Assembly (NCBI RefSeq): GCF_009734385.1
Contig: NZ_CP046452.1
Location: 806,001-870,000, forward strand
Reading direction: 5' to 3'
Source: Corynebacterium kalinowskii
Lineage (GTDB): Bacteria > Actinomycetota > Actinomycetes > Mycobacteriales > Mycobacteriaceae
DNA length: 64,000 bases
Shown here in pieces: positions 45,196 through 55,133 of this stretch (position 1 is its first letter; every line of letters starts with the position of its first letter). The position numbers were made by a program, and so were the translations under genes. The notes beneath the pieces were generated by a model, which was not told the origin of the DNA, did no database searches, and was given only the letters and a program-made list of their open reading frames with translations.

Positions 45196-46317
45196 ATGCC
45201 GAAAGTTCTTGTTGTCACGAATGATTTCCCGCCCACTGTCGGCGGGATTCAGTCGTATGTTCGTGATTTCCTCGCTCAGCTGCCGCCTGAAGATGTCGTC
45301 GTCTTCGCCTCGACCCAAGACGCGCCAGCTGCGCAGCACTGGGATGAGCAAGCTCCTTATCGAGTCGTGCGCTGGCCGCATTCGGTCATGTTGCCGACTC
45401 CCGGCGTCGCCCGCACGATGCAGCGCCTGATCGCCGAGCATGATATTCACACCGTGTGGTTTGGTGCGGCCGCGCCGCTCGCACTGTTAGCACCGCAGGC
45501 CCGTGCTGCGGGTGCGCGTCGAGTTGTGGCCTCCACCCATGGTCATGAGGTCGGTTGGTCAATGATCCCGGGAGGCCGCATAGCGCTGCGTCGCATCGGC
45601 TCGCACTGCGATGTTGTCACCTACATCTCGAACTACACCCTCAGCCGCCTCCGCAAGCCCTTTGGTGCCGACACCACGTGGGCTCGGCTGCCCTCCGGCG
45701 TGGATGCCCGCGCTTATCGACGCCCCCAGCCCGCCGACCTCGCCCGCACCCGCGCACACTTCGACCTGGGACCGGGCTTAATCGTGACGTGTGTGTCTCG
45801 ACTGGTGCCACGCAAGGGACAGGACACGTTGATCCGGGTGTGGCCGTCGGTGGCGCAGAAGTACCCGGATGCGCGGCTGGTGATCGTGGGGGAAGGTTCA
45901 TACGGAAAAACACTGCGTAGGAGCGCGGAGGGCGTTCCTGGTGTGGTGTTCACTGGGCGGGTGTCGGATGAGGATCGTCAAGCGTTGCTCGAGACCAGCG
46001 ATGTCTTTGCTATGCCGGTGCGTACCCGCGGTGGCGGGTTGGACGTGGAAGGGCTGGGGATCGTATTCCTGGAGGCTCAAGCCGCAGGCGTGCCGGTGAT
46101 TGCGGGCGATTCGGGTGGGGCTCCGGAAACGGTCACGGCGGAGACTGGTGTTGTCGTCGACGGCCACAATGATGATGCATTAATCGCGGCCTTGCTCAAG
46201 CTGTTGGCAGACCCAGAGTTGCGGGCGGCAATGGGGGAGGCTGGAAAGCGCCATGTCGTGAGCGAATGGACATGGGAGCAACTCGGCGCGGAATTTCGGC
46301 GGGTGCTTTTTGGTTAG
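45196..46317 (+). CDS. pimB: GT4 mannosyltransferase, PimB' type
   Basis: A GDP-mannose-dependent glycosyltransferase that adds the second mannose to phosphatidylinositol monomannoside on the inner face of the membrane, a step towards lipomannan. The 373-residue protein has GT-B folds: the N-terminal NDFPPTVGGIQSYV and THGHEVGW, and the C-terminal nucleotide-binding RLVPRKGQDTLI, VIVGEGSYGKTL and EGLGIVFLEAQAAGVPVIAGDSGG. The order nlpC-nlpC-pimB'-glk-plsC matches other corynebacteria, which supports the name. Confidence 0.88.
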   Translation: MPKVLVVTNDFPPTVGGIQSYVRDFLAQLPPEDVVVFASTQDAPAAQHWDEQAPYRVVRWPHSVMLPTPGVARTMQRLIAEHDIHTVWFGAAAPLALLAPQARAAGARRVVASTHGHEVGWSMIPGGRIALRRIGSHCDVVTYISNYTLSRLRKPFGADTTWARLPSGVDARAYRRPQPADLARTRAHFDLGPGLIVTCVSRLVPRKGQDTLIRVWPSVAQKYPDARLVIVGEGSYGKTLRRSAEGVPGVVFTGRVSDEDRQALLETSDVFAMPVRTRGGGLDVEGLGIVFLEAQAAGVPVIAGDSGGAPETVTAETGVVVDGHNDDALIAALLKLLADPELRAAMGEAGKRHVVSEWTWEQLGAEFRRVLFG

Positions 46318-46380
46318 GCTGGTAGGGATATACTTTCCCCAGCTTGATTCCTGTCCCATGTTCTAGAAAGCGAAGCGCTG

Positions 46381-47322
46381 ATGTCGGAAACCACCGCCCC
46401 TGTGACAATTGGTTTTGATATCGGCGGTACCAATCTTCGGGCCGCGGCGGTAACGGAGTCGGGACAGATCGTCGGTCGCTTGCAGGTGCAATCGCAGGGA
46501 ACAGCTGACAGCATGGAAGATGCTGTGGTGTCGATGACCGATCAGCTCATGGAGCAGCATGACGTGCGCGGCATGGGAATTGCCGTCGCCGGGTTTCTCG
46601 ATGAACACCGGGAAAAAGTGCGCTTCGCGCCCCACCTGCCGTGGCGTGACGCACCACTGCGCAGCCGACTGGCCGCGCGATTGCCAATACCGGTGTCCCT
46701 GGAGCACGACGCAAACTCGGCGGCCATCGGTGAGGCCGCCTTCGGAGCGGGGCGTGAGAAGCGCACCTGGGTGCTGATGTCCATCGGCACTGGAATTGGG
46801 GCAGCGCTCATGCACGAAGGGGAGATCTACCGCGGTGCATTCGGTACTGCGCCGGAGCTCGGCCACCTTCCTGTCGTTCCGGGCGGTCGCCCATGCCCGT
46901 GCGGCAAGAGAGGCTGCCTCGAGCGCTACTGCTCCGGGACGGCACTGGCGGCGACCGCTCAAGAGATCGCTGTGGCCGAGGGGGCGCCCGAGCAACTGTG
47001 GACCGGCGAAAGCGTCATTGAGGCAGCACGGGCCGGCAATTGTATCGGCGAGCGGGCGATTGCTGAGTTTGCCGAGTGGTTTGCCGTGGGGCTGTCCATG
47101 GTAGTGGATATGTTTGACCCCGAGCTAGTGGTGATCGGGGGAGGAGTGGCTAAAAATCATGACCTTTTCTTGGTCGATGGCGTCGATAAGGCGCGCTCCT
47201 TGGTCGTGGGGGCCGGGCATCGGCCATTCCCCACGGTGCTTCCCGCGCAGCTGGGTGCGGATGCTGGCATGATCGGTGCAGCCGAGGTTGCGTGGCGGCA
47301 ATTGCGCGAGACACAGCAGTGA
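46381..47322 (+). CDS. glk: ROK family glucokinase
   Basis: A 313-residue sugar kinase with the ROK phosphate motif FDIGGTNLRAAAV at the N-terminus, the sugar-binding EHDANSAAIGEA and the zinc motif CPCGKRGCLERYCSG. ATP-dependent glucose phosphorylation is the likely activity. Polyphosphate or other sugars cannot be excluded from sequence alone. There is no DNA-binding domain, so it is not a ROK regulator. The ribosome site is weak (GAAAGCGAAG). Confidence 0.88.
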   Translation: MSETTAPVTIGFDIGGTNLRAAAVTESGQIVGRLQVQSQGTADSMEDAVVSMTDQLMEQHDVRGMGIAVAGFLDEHREKVRFAPHLPWRDAPLRSRLAARLPIPVSLEHDANSAAIGEAAFGAGREKRTWVLMSIGTGIGAALMHEGEIYRGAFGTAPELGHLPVVPGGRPCPCGKRGCLERYCSGTALAATAQEIAVAEGAPEQLWTGESVIEAARAGNCIGERAIAEFAEWFAVGLSMVVDMFDPELVVIGGGVAKNHDLFLVDGVDKARSLVVGAGHRPFPTVLPAQLGADAGMIGAAEVAWRQLRETQQ

Positions 47323-47388
47323 TTGCCCGCCCGGGCCACGGGCACAAGGTAAAGTTAGACGAGTTCGCATGGCAAACAACGAGGCGGG

Positions 47389-48126
47389 ATGACGATGCAA
47401 AACAAGTGGTACTGGGCGTTGAAGAATGTCTTCATTGGCCCCCTGATACGCGTATACAACCGGCCGACAATTGAAGGTCTCGAGCGTATTCCGGCAGAAG
47501 GTCCGGTCATTCTCGCCTCTAATCACCAGGCAGTAATGGACTCGTTCTATTTGCCACTGTTGTGCCCGCGTCAGATCCAGTTTCCTGCGAAACAGGAGTA
47601 CTTCACTGGTGAAGGCGTGGTAGGAAAGTTCCAGAAGTGGTTCTTCACCAGCGCCGGGCAGATTCCCATCGATCGCAGTTCTGGCGATGCCGCGCAGTCG
47701 GCGCTAAACGCTGGTCGGGCAGTGGTGGAAAAGGGAAACGTCCTCGGCTTTTACCCAGAGGGCACGCGCTCGCCAGATGGACGTATTTACCGCGGAAAAA
47801 CCGGCATGGCTCGCATTGCCATGGCAACCGGCACCACGGTCATCCCTGTGGCAATGATCGGCACCCGTGAGGCGAACCCGATCGGCTCGTGGATTCCTCG
47901 CCCGGTAAAGGTGCGGATCAAGATCGGCGAGCCTATCGATCCACTCGAGTTTGCTCGCGAGCGCAGTATGGATCCGCATGAATACGTCACACAGCGTGCC
48001 TTCACCGATCACATCATGGCTCTACTGTCTGAAATGACTGGTCAGCCGTATGTCGACATGTATGGCAAGGACGTAAAGGCATCCCTGGAAGCAGGCCATG
48101 GCTACCCACCGGGGGCACGTCCTTAA
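47389..48126 (+). CDS. 1-acylglycerol-3-phosphate acyltransferase family protein
   Basis: A 245-residue PlsC-domain protein. Motif I is present as NHQAVMDSF (HxxxxD), followed by AGQIPIDRSSG and the phosphate-binding EGTRSPDGRIY. It likely acylates lysophosphatidate or a related glycolipid at the inner membrane. ATG at 47389 and 47395 are both possible starts. The place after pimB' and glk makes a role in envelope lipid synthesis plausible. Confidence 0.88.
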   Translation: MTMQNKWYWALKNVFIGPLIRVYNRPTIEGLERIPAEGPVILASNHQAVMDSFYLPLLCPRQIQFPAKQEYFTGEGVVGKFQKWFFTSAGQIPIDRSSGDAAQSALNAGRAVVEKGNVLGFYPEGTRSPDGRIYRGKTGMARIAMATGTTVIPVAMIGTREANPIGSWIPRPVKVRIKIGEPIDPLEFARERSMDPHEYVTQRAFTDHIMALLSEMTGQPYVDMYGKDVKASLEAGHGYPPGARP

Positions 48127-48233
48127 AGTTTTTAGTTTGAATAAATCAATATTGATTCGATAGTCTGAATGCTGATGTCGCCCGATTCGTGCAGAACTTC
48201 GGGCGGCTGCAGCATTTAAGGAGACTATTGGCC

Positions 48234-49397
48234 GTGCAACAGACCCAAACGAGAACGAAGCAGTACCTCGAGTGGCCTGATGCAGCCCGGGGACTATCGA
48301 TACTTGGTGTCCTGTTCTTGCACGCCACTCTTGCAGTCCCCAATGGCGAGTTCAGCGTTCCCGCCAAAATCAATGCATTTCTCGATCCGATGCGAATGCC
48401 GCTGTTCTTCGTCGTGAGCGGATTCCTTGCAGCTAAAGTGCTGCATTTTTCGATGGGTGAAGTTGTCTGGAAACGACTGTGGTTCATCGCCGTGCCTTAT
48501 CTGGTGTGGGCACCTATCGAGCTGTGGCTCAAGTATGTTGAGTGGCACACTTTCCTCGGCGATCAAGCGCCCACCTGGGACATGGTGTTTACCGCAACCA
48601 AGGAGGGCGCCTCGCTACTGTGGTTCCTCTATTGTCTCGTGGCAGTGACCGCTTTTGCCTGGGCAACGCGGGCACTGAGTACCCCGCTGGCGCTCGCAGC
48701 GAGCTTCGCGCCGCTCGTCTTCCTGCTCTATCCTGAGCGGCCGGTGATCATCGGCCACGTCATGTTGTACCTGCCCATCTTCATGATTGGCGTCAGGTTG
48801 AAAGACCTCATCGCATGGTTTGCGCAGCATGCACTGCACCCGCTCGGACTTGCCATCACCGCGGTGGCTTACTGGGTGCAGCAGACTATTAATCACGCCT
48901 GGCAGACCAGTTGGGGTGTCGATTTCCAAGGTATCGGTATCGCAGGCCTTGCCACACTGGGCTTTGATGACACCGAACTTCTCGTCCGGGTGGTCGTGCG
49001 CATCCTCACCTTGCCGGCAGCACTGACCTTGGCTGTAGCGCTGACGAAAGTCCCGTTGGTCTTCCCGATGCTCCGCTTCTTCGGCCGCAACACCCTCGTG
49101 CTCTACATCGGACACGGCTTTGGCCTGACCTTGCTGTTCAACTACCAGGTCCTCTTCAGTGGCCTGACCTTCGAAATTGGGGCGGCTAACCCACTGCACA
49201 ACGCCACCGTGTGGGTGTGGGCGTGCGTGGCGTTCAGCCTGCTCGGCGGCATGGTGTTCCACGGCATTTCGCGCATTCCGGTGGTGGGCTGGAGCGTGAA
49301 ACCGCCCGCGGTCTACCACCGCCTTTTCCCGGGATCGGGGCAACTGCTTCGCGACGGCCACACCCGACTACTGTTGAAGTATCCCACCAGCAAATAA
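48234..49397 (+). CDS. Membrane acyltransferase (acyltransferase 3 family)
   Basis: A 387-residue integral membrane protein with about ten hydrophobic segments. The opening YLEWPDAARGLSILGVLFLHATL and FFVVSGFLAAK are the family's usual first and second helices, with a catalytic-type His in the first. Such proteins move acyl groups onto envelope sugars. GTG at 48234 is chosen since AAGGAG lies 10 bases before it; a TTG at 48228 is possible. A small GC hairpin (GCCCGA/TCGGGC) lies just upstream in the leader. Confidence 0.82.
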   Translation: MQQTQTRTKQYLEWPDAARGLSILGVLFLHATLAVPNGEFSVPAKINAFLDPMRMPLFFVVSGFLAAKVLHFSMGEVVWKRLWFIAVPYLVWAPIELWLKYVEWHTFLGDQAPTWDMVFTATKEGASLLWFLYCLVAVTAFAWATRALSTPLALAASFAPLVFLLYPERPVIIGHVMLYLPIFMIGVRLKDLIAWFAQHALHPLGLAITAVAYWVQQTINHAWQTSWGVDFQGIGIAGLATLGFDDTELLVRVVVRILTLPAALTLAVALTKVPLVFPMLRFFGRNTLVLYIGHGFGLTLLFNYQVLFSGLTFEIGAANPLHNATVWVWACVAFSLLGGMVFHGISRIPVVGWSVKPPAVYHRLFPGSGQLLRDGHTRLLLKYPTSK

Positions 49398-49409
49398 GAA
49401 AGTCGGCCC

Positions 49410-49916
49410 GTGCGCTACTTCTATGACACAGAATTCATCGAAGACGGAAAAACCATCGAGCTAGTTTCCATCGGAATCGTCGCCGAGGATGGCCGCGAGT
49501 ACTACGCGGTGTCCTCTCAATTCGATGCCAGCCGGGCCAATTCCTGGGTGCGAGCCAACGTCCTGTCGCAGCTGCCGAACCCGAGTGACCCAGTGTGGAA
49601 GTCCCTGGACACCATCCGGCGTGAGGTATATCAGTTCTTGACGTCGGCAAGCACTGCGCCGCAACTGTGGGCATGGGTGGGCGCCTATGACCACGTCGTG
49701 CTCGCCCAAATGTGGGGCAACATGACGGGGCTTCCTAAGGAGCTGCCACGCTTCACCCACGAGATGAAGCAATATTGGGAGCTGGCGGGCAAACCGAAGT
49801 TGCCACCGACACCGTCTGGGAATCATGACGCGCTTGTCGACGCCCGGCACAACGCAGCCAAGTTCGCTGCCTGCATGGCTGCTTTACCCCTGACTGCCAA
49901 CAACGCTGCACAATAG
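49410..49916 (+). CDS. 3'-to-5' exoribonuclease, Rv2179c type
   Basis: A 168-residue DEDD-type nuclease. The first acidic pair is in FYDTEFIEDG, the middle acidic residue in VGAYDHVVLAQ, and the last with histidine in NHDALVDARHNA. It resembles the mycobacterial Rv2179c family, often annotated as polyadenylate-specific 3'-exoribonuclease AS. The GTG start at 49410 follows AAGAAAG. It lies 12 bases after the acyltransferase gene and just before aroG. Confidence 0.85.
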   Translation: MRYFYDTEFIEDGKTIELVSIGIVAEDGREYYAVSSQFDASRANSWVRANVLSQLPNPSDPVWKSLDTIRREVYQFLTSASTAPQLWAWVGAYDHVVLAQMWGNMTGLPKELPRFTHEMKQYWELAGKPKLPPTPSGNHDALVDARHNAAKFAACMAALPLTANNAAQ

Positions 49917-51320
<1,404 letters not shown>

Positions 51321-51330
51321 CACGAACCAC

Positions 51331-51368
51331 GACAATGCCCGGCACCAGTTAAGGTGCCGGGCATTGTC
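51331..51368. terminator. Bidirectional terminator
   Basis: A 16-bp perfect stem (51331-51346 with 51353-51368) between the convergent aroG and GT87 genes. Confidence 0.85.
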
Positions 51369-51391
51369 AGTTCGTTAGAGTCGCGTCACAC

Positions 51392-52519
51392 TCATGCCGA
51401 GGCAGGCGTGGTCTCCTTCGCTGTGCTCTCAGCGCGAGCGAAATAGATGAACACTGCCAGCAAGACGAGCGAGTACTGGGCAACACCTACCGCTGCGATC
51501 CACGATCCCGCGCTCGTGACCAGGAGCCCCAGGGTGGTGGCCAAGACGATCCACCACCCAAAAGCGCGTGGCATGCCGGCGCGAATGCCAACGATCAGCA
51601 GAACCGGTAGCCAGGTGAAGTGGTGCGTCCAGCTGATCGGGCTGACCAGCAGGCCGATCGCAGCGACAACGCACAGCGCCAGGAGGTCGTCGCCTTGCTT
51701 AGCTACTCGGTAAGCCACCCATGCGCCGAAGAGCAGCGCCAAGACGATAGCGGGCTTGGCCATTGATTCCATTCCCAGGCGTGCGAGCACACCGGTCAGG
51801 GAAGCGTTGTGGATGTAATCGATGCCACCCACTCGGCTGGAATCGAGTAGGGCGGAAGTGAAGTAGGTCCAGGTGTCGTGGGGCTTGATGGCAGCAGCGA
51901 GCAGCGTTACAGCTGCGCCGCCGCCGAGGACTCCCAAGAAACCTCGGGTGTCGCGACGCACTAGGAACCACAGGAGGAAGATCGCCGGGGTCACCTTGAT
52001 CGCGGCGGCGATGCCGATCAACGCACCGCGTGGGAGCCAAGACGGCCGCTTATCGACGGCATCGGCCAGGATCAACGTCATCAGAAACAGATTGACCTGT
52101 CCAAAGCTGAACGAGGCGAATCCTGGCTGGGTGCACATCAGGAGGACAAGCATCAGCAGGGGGTTCACCTTCAACCAGCGCGCGATCAACACGGCGCAGC
52201 CGATACCAGCGAGGTAATAGCCGATAACGATGAGCGGGAAGGGCAGCCACGAGAAGGTGGCGAACACCAAAGCCGCGAACGGTGGGTAGGTGAAGGGGAG
52301 GGTGATGCCACCGGCCGGAACGCCGTTGGCATACAGGTCGGTGCCGTGGAGGGCGAGCAGACCGCCCTGGACATAAACCTCTAAATCGATGGGGGTTTTG
52401 TAATCGATGGGGTAGCCGCGGAATCTGGTGATCGCGAGGCTGACGAATACTGCGAGGAGACCGAGCACCGCAAGCGGTACGGGCCAAGGGGCGTCGAATC
52501 TGCGTGGAATGTTTTTCAC
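51392..52519 (-). CDS. GT87 family membrane mannosyltransferase
   Basis: A 375-residue membrane protein with about nine hydrophobic segments and the GT87 (DUF2029) traits: an early periplasmic loop with YKTPIDLEVYVQGG and later ISWTHHFTWLPVL. These enzymes use polyprenyl-phosphate mannose outside the membrane. In C. glutamicum relatives add alpha-1,2 mannose branches to lipomannan, or act on similar glycans. Which one this is cannot be settled here. Its GTG overlaps the pknL stop (TAGTG), so it is translated together with pknL. Confidence 0.85.
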   Translation of the reverse strand: MKNIPRRFDAPWPVPLAVLGLLAVFVSLAITRFRGYPIDYKTPIDLEVYVQGGLLALHGTDLYANGVPAGGITLPFTYPPFAALVFATFSWLPFPLIVIGYYLAGIGCAVLIARWLKVNPLLMLVLLMCTQPGFASFSFGQVNLFLMTLILADAVDKRPSWLPRGALIGIAAAIKVTPAIFLLWFLVRRDTRGFLGVLGGGAAVTLLAAAIKPHDTWTYFTSALLDSSRVGGIDYIHNASLTGVLARLGMESMAKPAIVLALLFGAWVAYRVAKQGDDLLALCVVAAIGLLVSPISWTHHFTWLPVLLIVGIRAGMPRAFGWWIVLATTLGLLVTSAGSWIAAVGVAQYSLVLLAVFIYFARAESTAKETTPASA

Positions 52520-54702
52520 TAGATCGCCGTCAGCTCGATCGTGTCGCCTGGGGCCACTTTTGCTCCGGCCCGCGGGGATTGAATAAGTACATGGTCGCCA
52601 GCTCGGCGCACCGCTACATTGAGGCCTTGATCTTGCAGTTTCTGCGTCGCCTCTTCAACACTCAGTCCTGTCACGGAAGTTACCTTAACCCGACCCGCTA
52701 TCTTAAGTGTTATTTGTGCTGCTTCGGGGTTAACCAAGTCGCCCTCTTTCTTACTCATACCAACAACCTCGTGCGGCACTTCGCGGGCGTCGTTAGTTTC
52801 TTCGGTCACCACGACGAATCCCAGTCCTGTCAGCTCCGTAGTGGCTTCCTCCAGGCTCAGTCCCTCCACGTCGGGCACTTCCAAGGCATTGGATACCTTT
52901 AGCTCTACTTCGGAGCCACGGGACAGCTTGGAGCCTGCTCCTGGTGTGGTGGAGATGACAGCACCCTTGGGATGCTGGGAAGAAAAAGCTTCGGTGACCG
53001 AGCGAACGCTCAGGCCTGCTGCGCTAAGGAGCGAAGTTGCGGTTGCCTGATCTTTGCCAGTGACGTCCGGGACCTCGACCGGGGCCGGGCCCTTGCTGAT
53101 CTGCGCCGTTACCGTGGACCCCGTATGAACCGTCACTCCAGCAGCCGGTGACACCGCAGCGATGCCGCCGACGGGAATGGTGTCAGAATAGGCATCTTCT
53201 CCGAAAGCAAGGCTGAGGGTTCGCTCTTCTAGCGAGTGCCGAAACGCGGCAATATCACCGTTCAGGGGAACCGCAGGAACAGTCGGCTGGCCCTTGGAGA
53301 CGAGTACCGCGACTTCGTCAGAGCGCGGTACTCGTTGACCAAAAGGGGGTTCAGTACCCACCGCCTGTCCCACCGGCACATCGTCCGAATAGATTTCACT
53401 CACCACGGGCGCGAACCCAGCTTCAACAACTTTGGCTACCGCGGTGTCCTTATCCAGGCCCAGAATCTGTGGGATTTCACCATAGCGTCCGGATCCGAAC
53501 CACCAACCGCCCACGGCGACTGCAGCGATGAGCATGACGACGACCATCAGCCACGCCAACAGCTTGATCGGTGAGCGATTGCTCACCGGTTTTGGTTCTT
53601 CGAAGGCAACCTCCACCTCTTGCGGTGGCCTAACCTCGGGAAGGTACTGCTCCGTCCGAGGGACGATTGGTGCCGCAGGTGCCTCGGGCGTGGGTGGGAG
53701 CACCGGGAATGCTGCCGTTTCCGGAGCTGATGCCACCGGTGGCGCAGGAGGCTCATAGGGAGGCAGGATACTGGTCGATTGTGGCACTGCCGGTGCCGGA
53801 CGCGGAGTAACCACCTCAGTGGCACGAGCGACCGCGGTATTGCGAGGTACCGGGACTTTGAAGGATGGCAGTGCCAATTCGGTGGCGACGTCCTCAAGGG
53901 CAGCAAGGAACTGCGCTGCCGTAGGAAAGCGTTCGTCTGGGTCGCGATGAGTGGCAGCGGCAACCAGCTCGTCGAAAAGCGCTGGCACGCCCTCGATGCG
54001 GGAGCTGGGGGCCGGAACATCGTTGGTGAGTCGCTGCATGGCATGGGCGAGTTGAGTGTCGCCGGTGAAAGGGGTGGTGCCGGTGAGGAGCTCGAAAAGG
54101 AGGATACCGGCCGAGTACACGTCAGACTCGGGGCCGATGGTCTCACCGCCGACCTGTTCTGGAGAGAGGTAGGAGACGGTGCCGACGATCTGATCTGAGG
54201 TGCGATCAGACTGCGCGACAGCGCGCACTAGCCCAAAGTCAGTGAGCTTCACGCGGTGATCTTGGCTGATCAGGACGTTATCCGGCTTGATATCGCGGTG
54301 GACGAGACCTTGCTGATGAGCCACCGATAGTCCAGTGAGCAGGCCTCGCATGACCTGGGTCGCTGCGTGGGGTGGCATCGGGCCTCGCTCGGCGAGAAGT
54401 TCGCGGAGGGTACCACCAGAAATAAGTTCCATCACCAGGTAAACATGGGCACCAGTGGAGTTGAAGTCGTACACGTCCACGATGTTGGGATGGCTGAGCA
54501 GCGCCATGGACTTGGCTTCGCGGACGAAGCGGCTGCGGAAGATGGCGTCGTCAAGGTAGCGGTCGTCCATGACTTTTACCGCAACGGCGCGCCCCAGCCG
54601 AAGGTCTTCGCCACGGAAAACCGTGGACATGCCTCCCTTGGCGATCTGCGCGTCCAAGCGATAGCGATCGTCAACGATGTCGCCTACCTGTACAGAGCTC
54701 AT
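52519..54702 (-). CDS. pknL: Serine/threonine protein kinase PknL with five PASTA repeats
   Basis: A 727-residue receptor kinase. The kinase domain (about 1-280) has GGMSTVFRGED, AVKVMDD with the ATP lysine, HRDIKPDNVLIS and DFGLVRA. A Pro-rich linker follows, then one membrane helix (about 380-405, LLAWLMVVVMLIAAVAVGGW) and five external PASTA repeats up to the C-terminus. PASTA repeats bind wall fragments. It faces the Rv2175c-like gene, whose mycobacterial homologue is a PknL substrate, and is coupled to a GT87 gene. Confidence 0.95.
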   Translation of the reverse strand: MSSVQVGDIVDDRYRLDAQIAKGGMSTVFRGEDLRLGRAVAVKVMDDRYLDDAIFRSRFVREAKSMALLSHPNIVDVYDFNSTGAHVYLVMELISGGTLRELLAERGPMPPHAATQVMRGLLTGLSVAHQQGLVHRDIKPDNVLISQDHRVKLTDFGLVRAVAQSDRTSDQIVGTVSYLSPEQVGGETIGPESDVYSAGILLFELLTGTTPFTGDTQLAHAMQRLTNDVPAPSSRIEGVPALFDELVAAATHRDPDERFPTAAQFLAALEDVATELALPSFKVPVPRNTAVARATEVVTPRPAPAVPQSTSILPPYEPPAPPVASAPETAAFPVLPPTPEAPAAPIVPRTEQYLPEVRPPQEVEVAFEEPKPVSNRSPIKLLAWLMVVVMLIAAVAVGGWWFGSGRYGEIPQILGLDKDTAVAKVVEAGFAPVVSEIYSDDVPVGQAVGTEPPFGQRVPRSDEVAVLVSKGQPTVPAVPLNGDIAAFRHSLEERTLSLAFGEDAYSDTIPVGGIAAVSPAAGVTVHTGSTVTAQISKGPAPVEVPDVTGKDQATATSLLSAAGLSVRSVTEAFSSQHPKGAVISTTPGAGSKLSRGSEVELKVSNALEVPDVEGLSLEEATTELTGLGFVVVTEETNDAREVPHEVVGMSKKEGDLVNPEAAQITLKIAGRVKVTSVTGLSVEEATQKLQDQGLNVAVRRAGDHVLIQSPRAGAKVAPGDTIELTAI

Positions 54703-54709
54703 GCAGACC

Positions 54710-54715
54710 AGTATG
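54710..54715 (-). promoter_or_regulatory. Putative -10 box of pknL
   Basis: CATACT on the minus strand ends 7 bases before the pknL ATG. It overlaps the divergent promoter region of the 54765 gene. Confidence 0.35.
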
Positions 54716-54750
54716 GCGCACCAAAACCTGAGTTTGCATAGCGACCCGGG

Positions 54751-54756
54751 TAAACT
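54751..54756 (+). promoter_or_regulatory. Putative -10 box of the Rv2175c-like gene
   Basis: TAAACT ends 8 bases before the GTG at 54765, with no ribosome site. Confidence 0.45.
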
Positions 54757-54764
54757 GCCTTTCT

Positions 54765-55133
54765 GTGAGCTCTATTCCTTCCGCCCAAGACGTACTTTCC
54801 GCAGACGAACCACTCCTGACGATCCCAGATTTCGCTGAACGCATGGGGGTCGTAGTCACCAAGGTCATGCACCTGCTGCGCGACCACCAGATCATCGCAG
54901 TCACTCGCGATGGTGTGAAGTACGTGCCCGAGCAGTTCCTGGCAAAAGACGGGACGCTGGTGAAGTTTGTTCCCGGTGTCATCGCACTACTTGCAGATGG
55001 TGGCTACACCGACGAAGAGATCATGGAGTATCTCTTCACAGAAGATGACTCCTTGCCTGGGCGTCCGGTAGACGCACTCCACGGCCATCTTGCGCGCGAG
55101 GTCATGCGACGCGCGCAGTCCATGGGCTTCTAG
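54765..55133 (+). CDS. Rv2175c-family DNA-binding protein
   Basis: A 122-residue protein with an N-terminal winged helix-turn-helix (TIPDFAERMGVVVTKVMHLLRDHQIIAV) and a C-terminal helical domain (VDALHGHLAREVMRRAQSMGF). It matches mycobacterial Rv2175c, a DNA-binding protein whose binding is blocked on phosphorylation by PknL; its N-terminal Ser/Thr stretch could be the target. It diverges from pknL with a 62-base gap and overlaps the convergent mptA gene by 4 bases. Confidence 0.88.
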   Translation: MSSIPSAQDVLSADEPLLTIPDFAERMGVVVTKVMHLLRDHQIIAVTRDGVKYVPEQFLAKDGTLVKFVPGVIALLADGGYTDEEIMEYLFTEDDSLPGRPVDALHGHLAREVMRRAQSMGF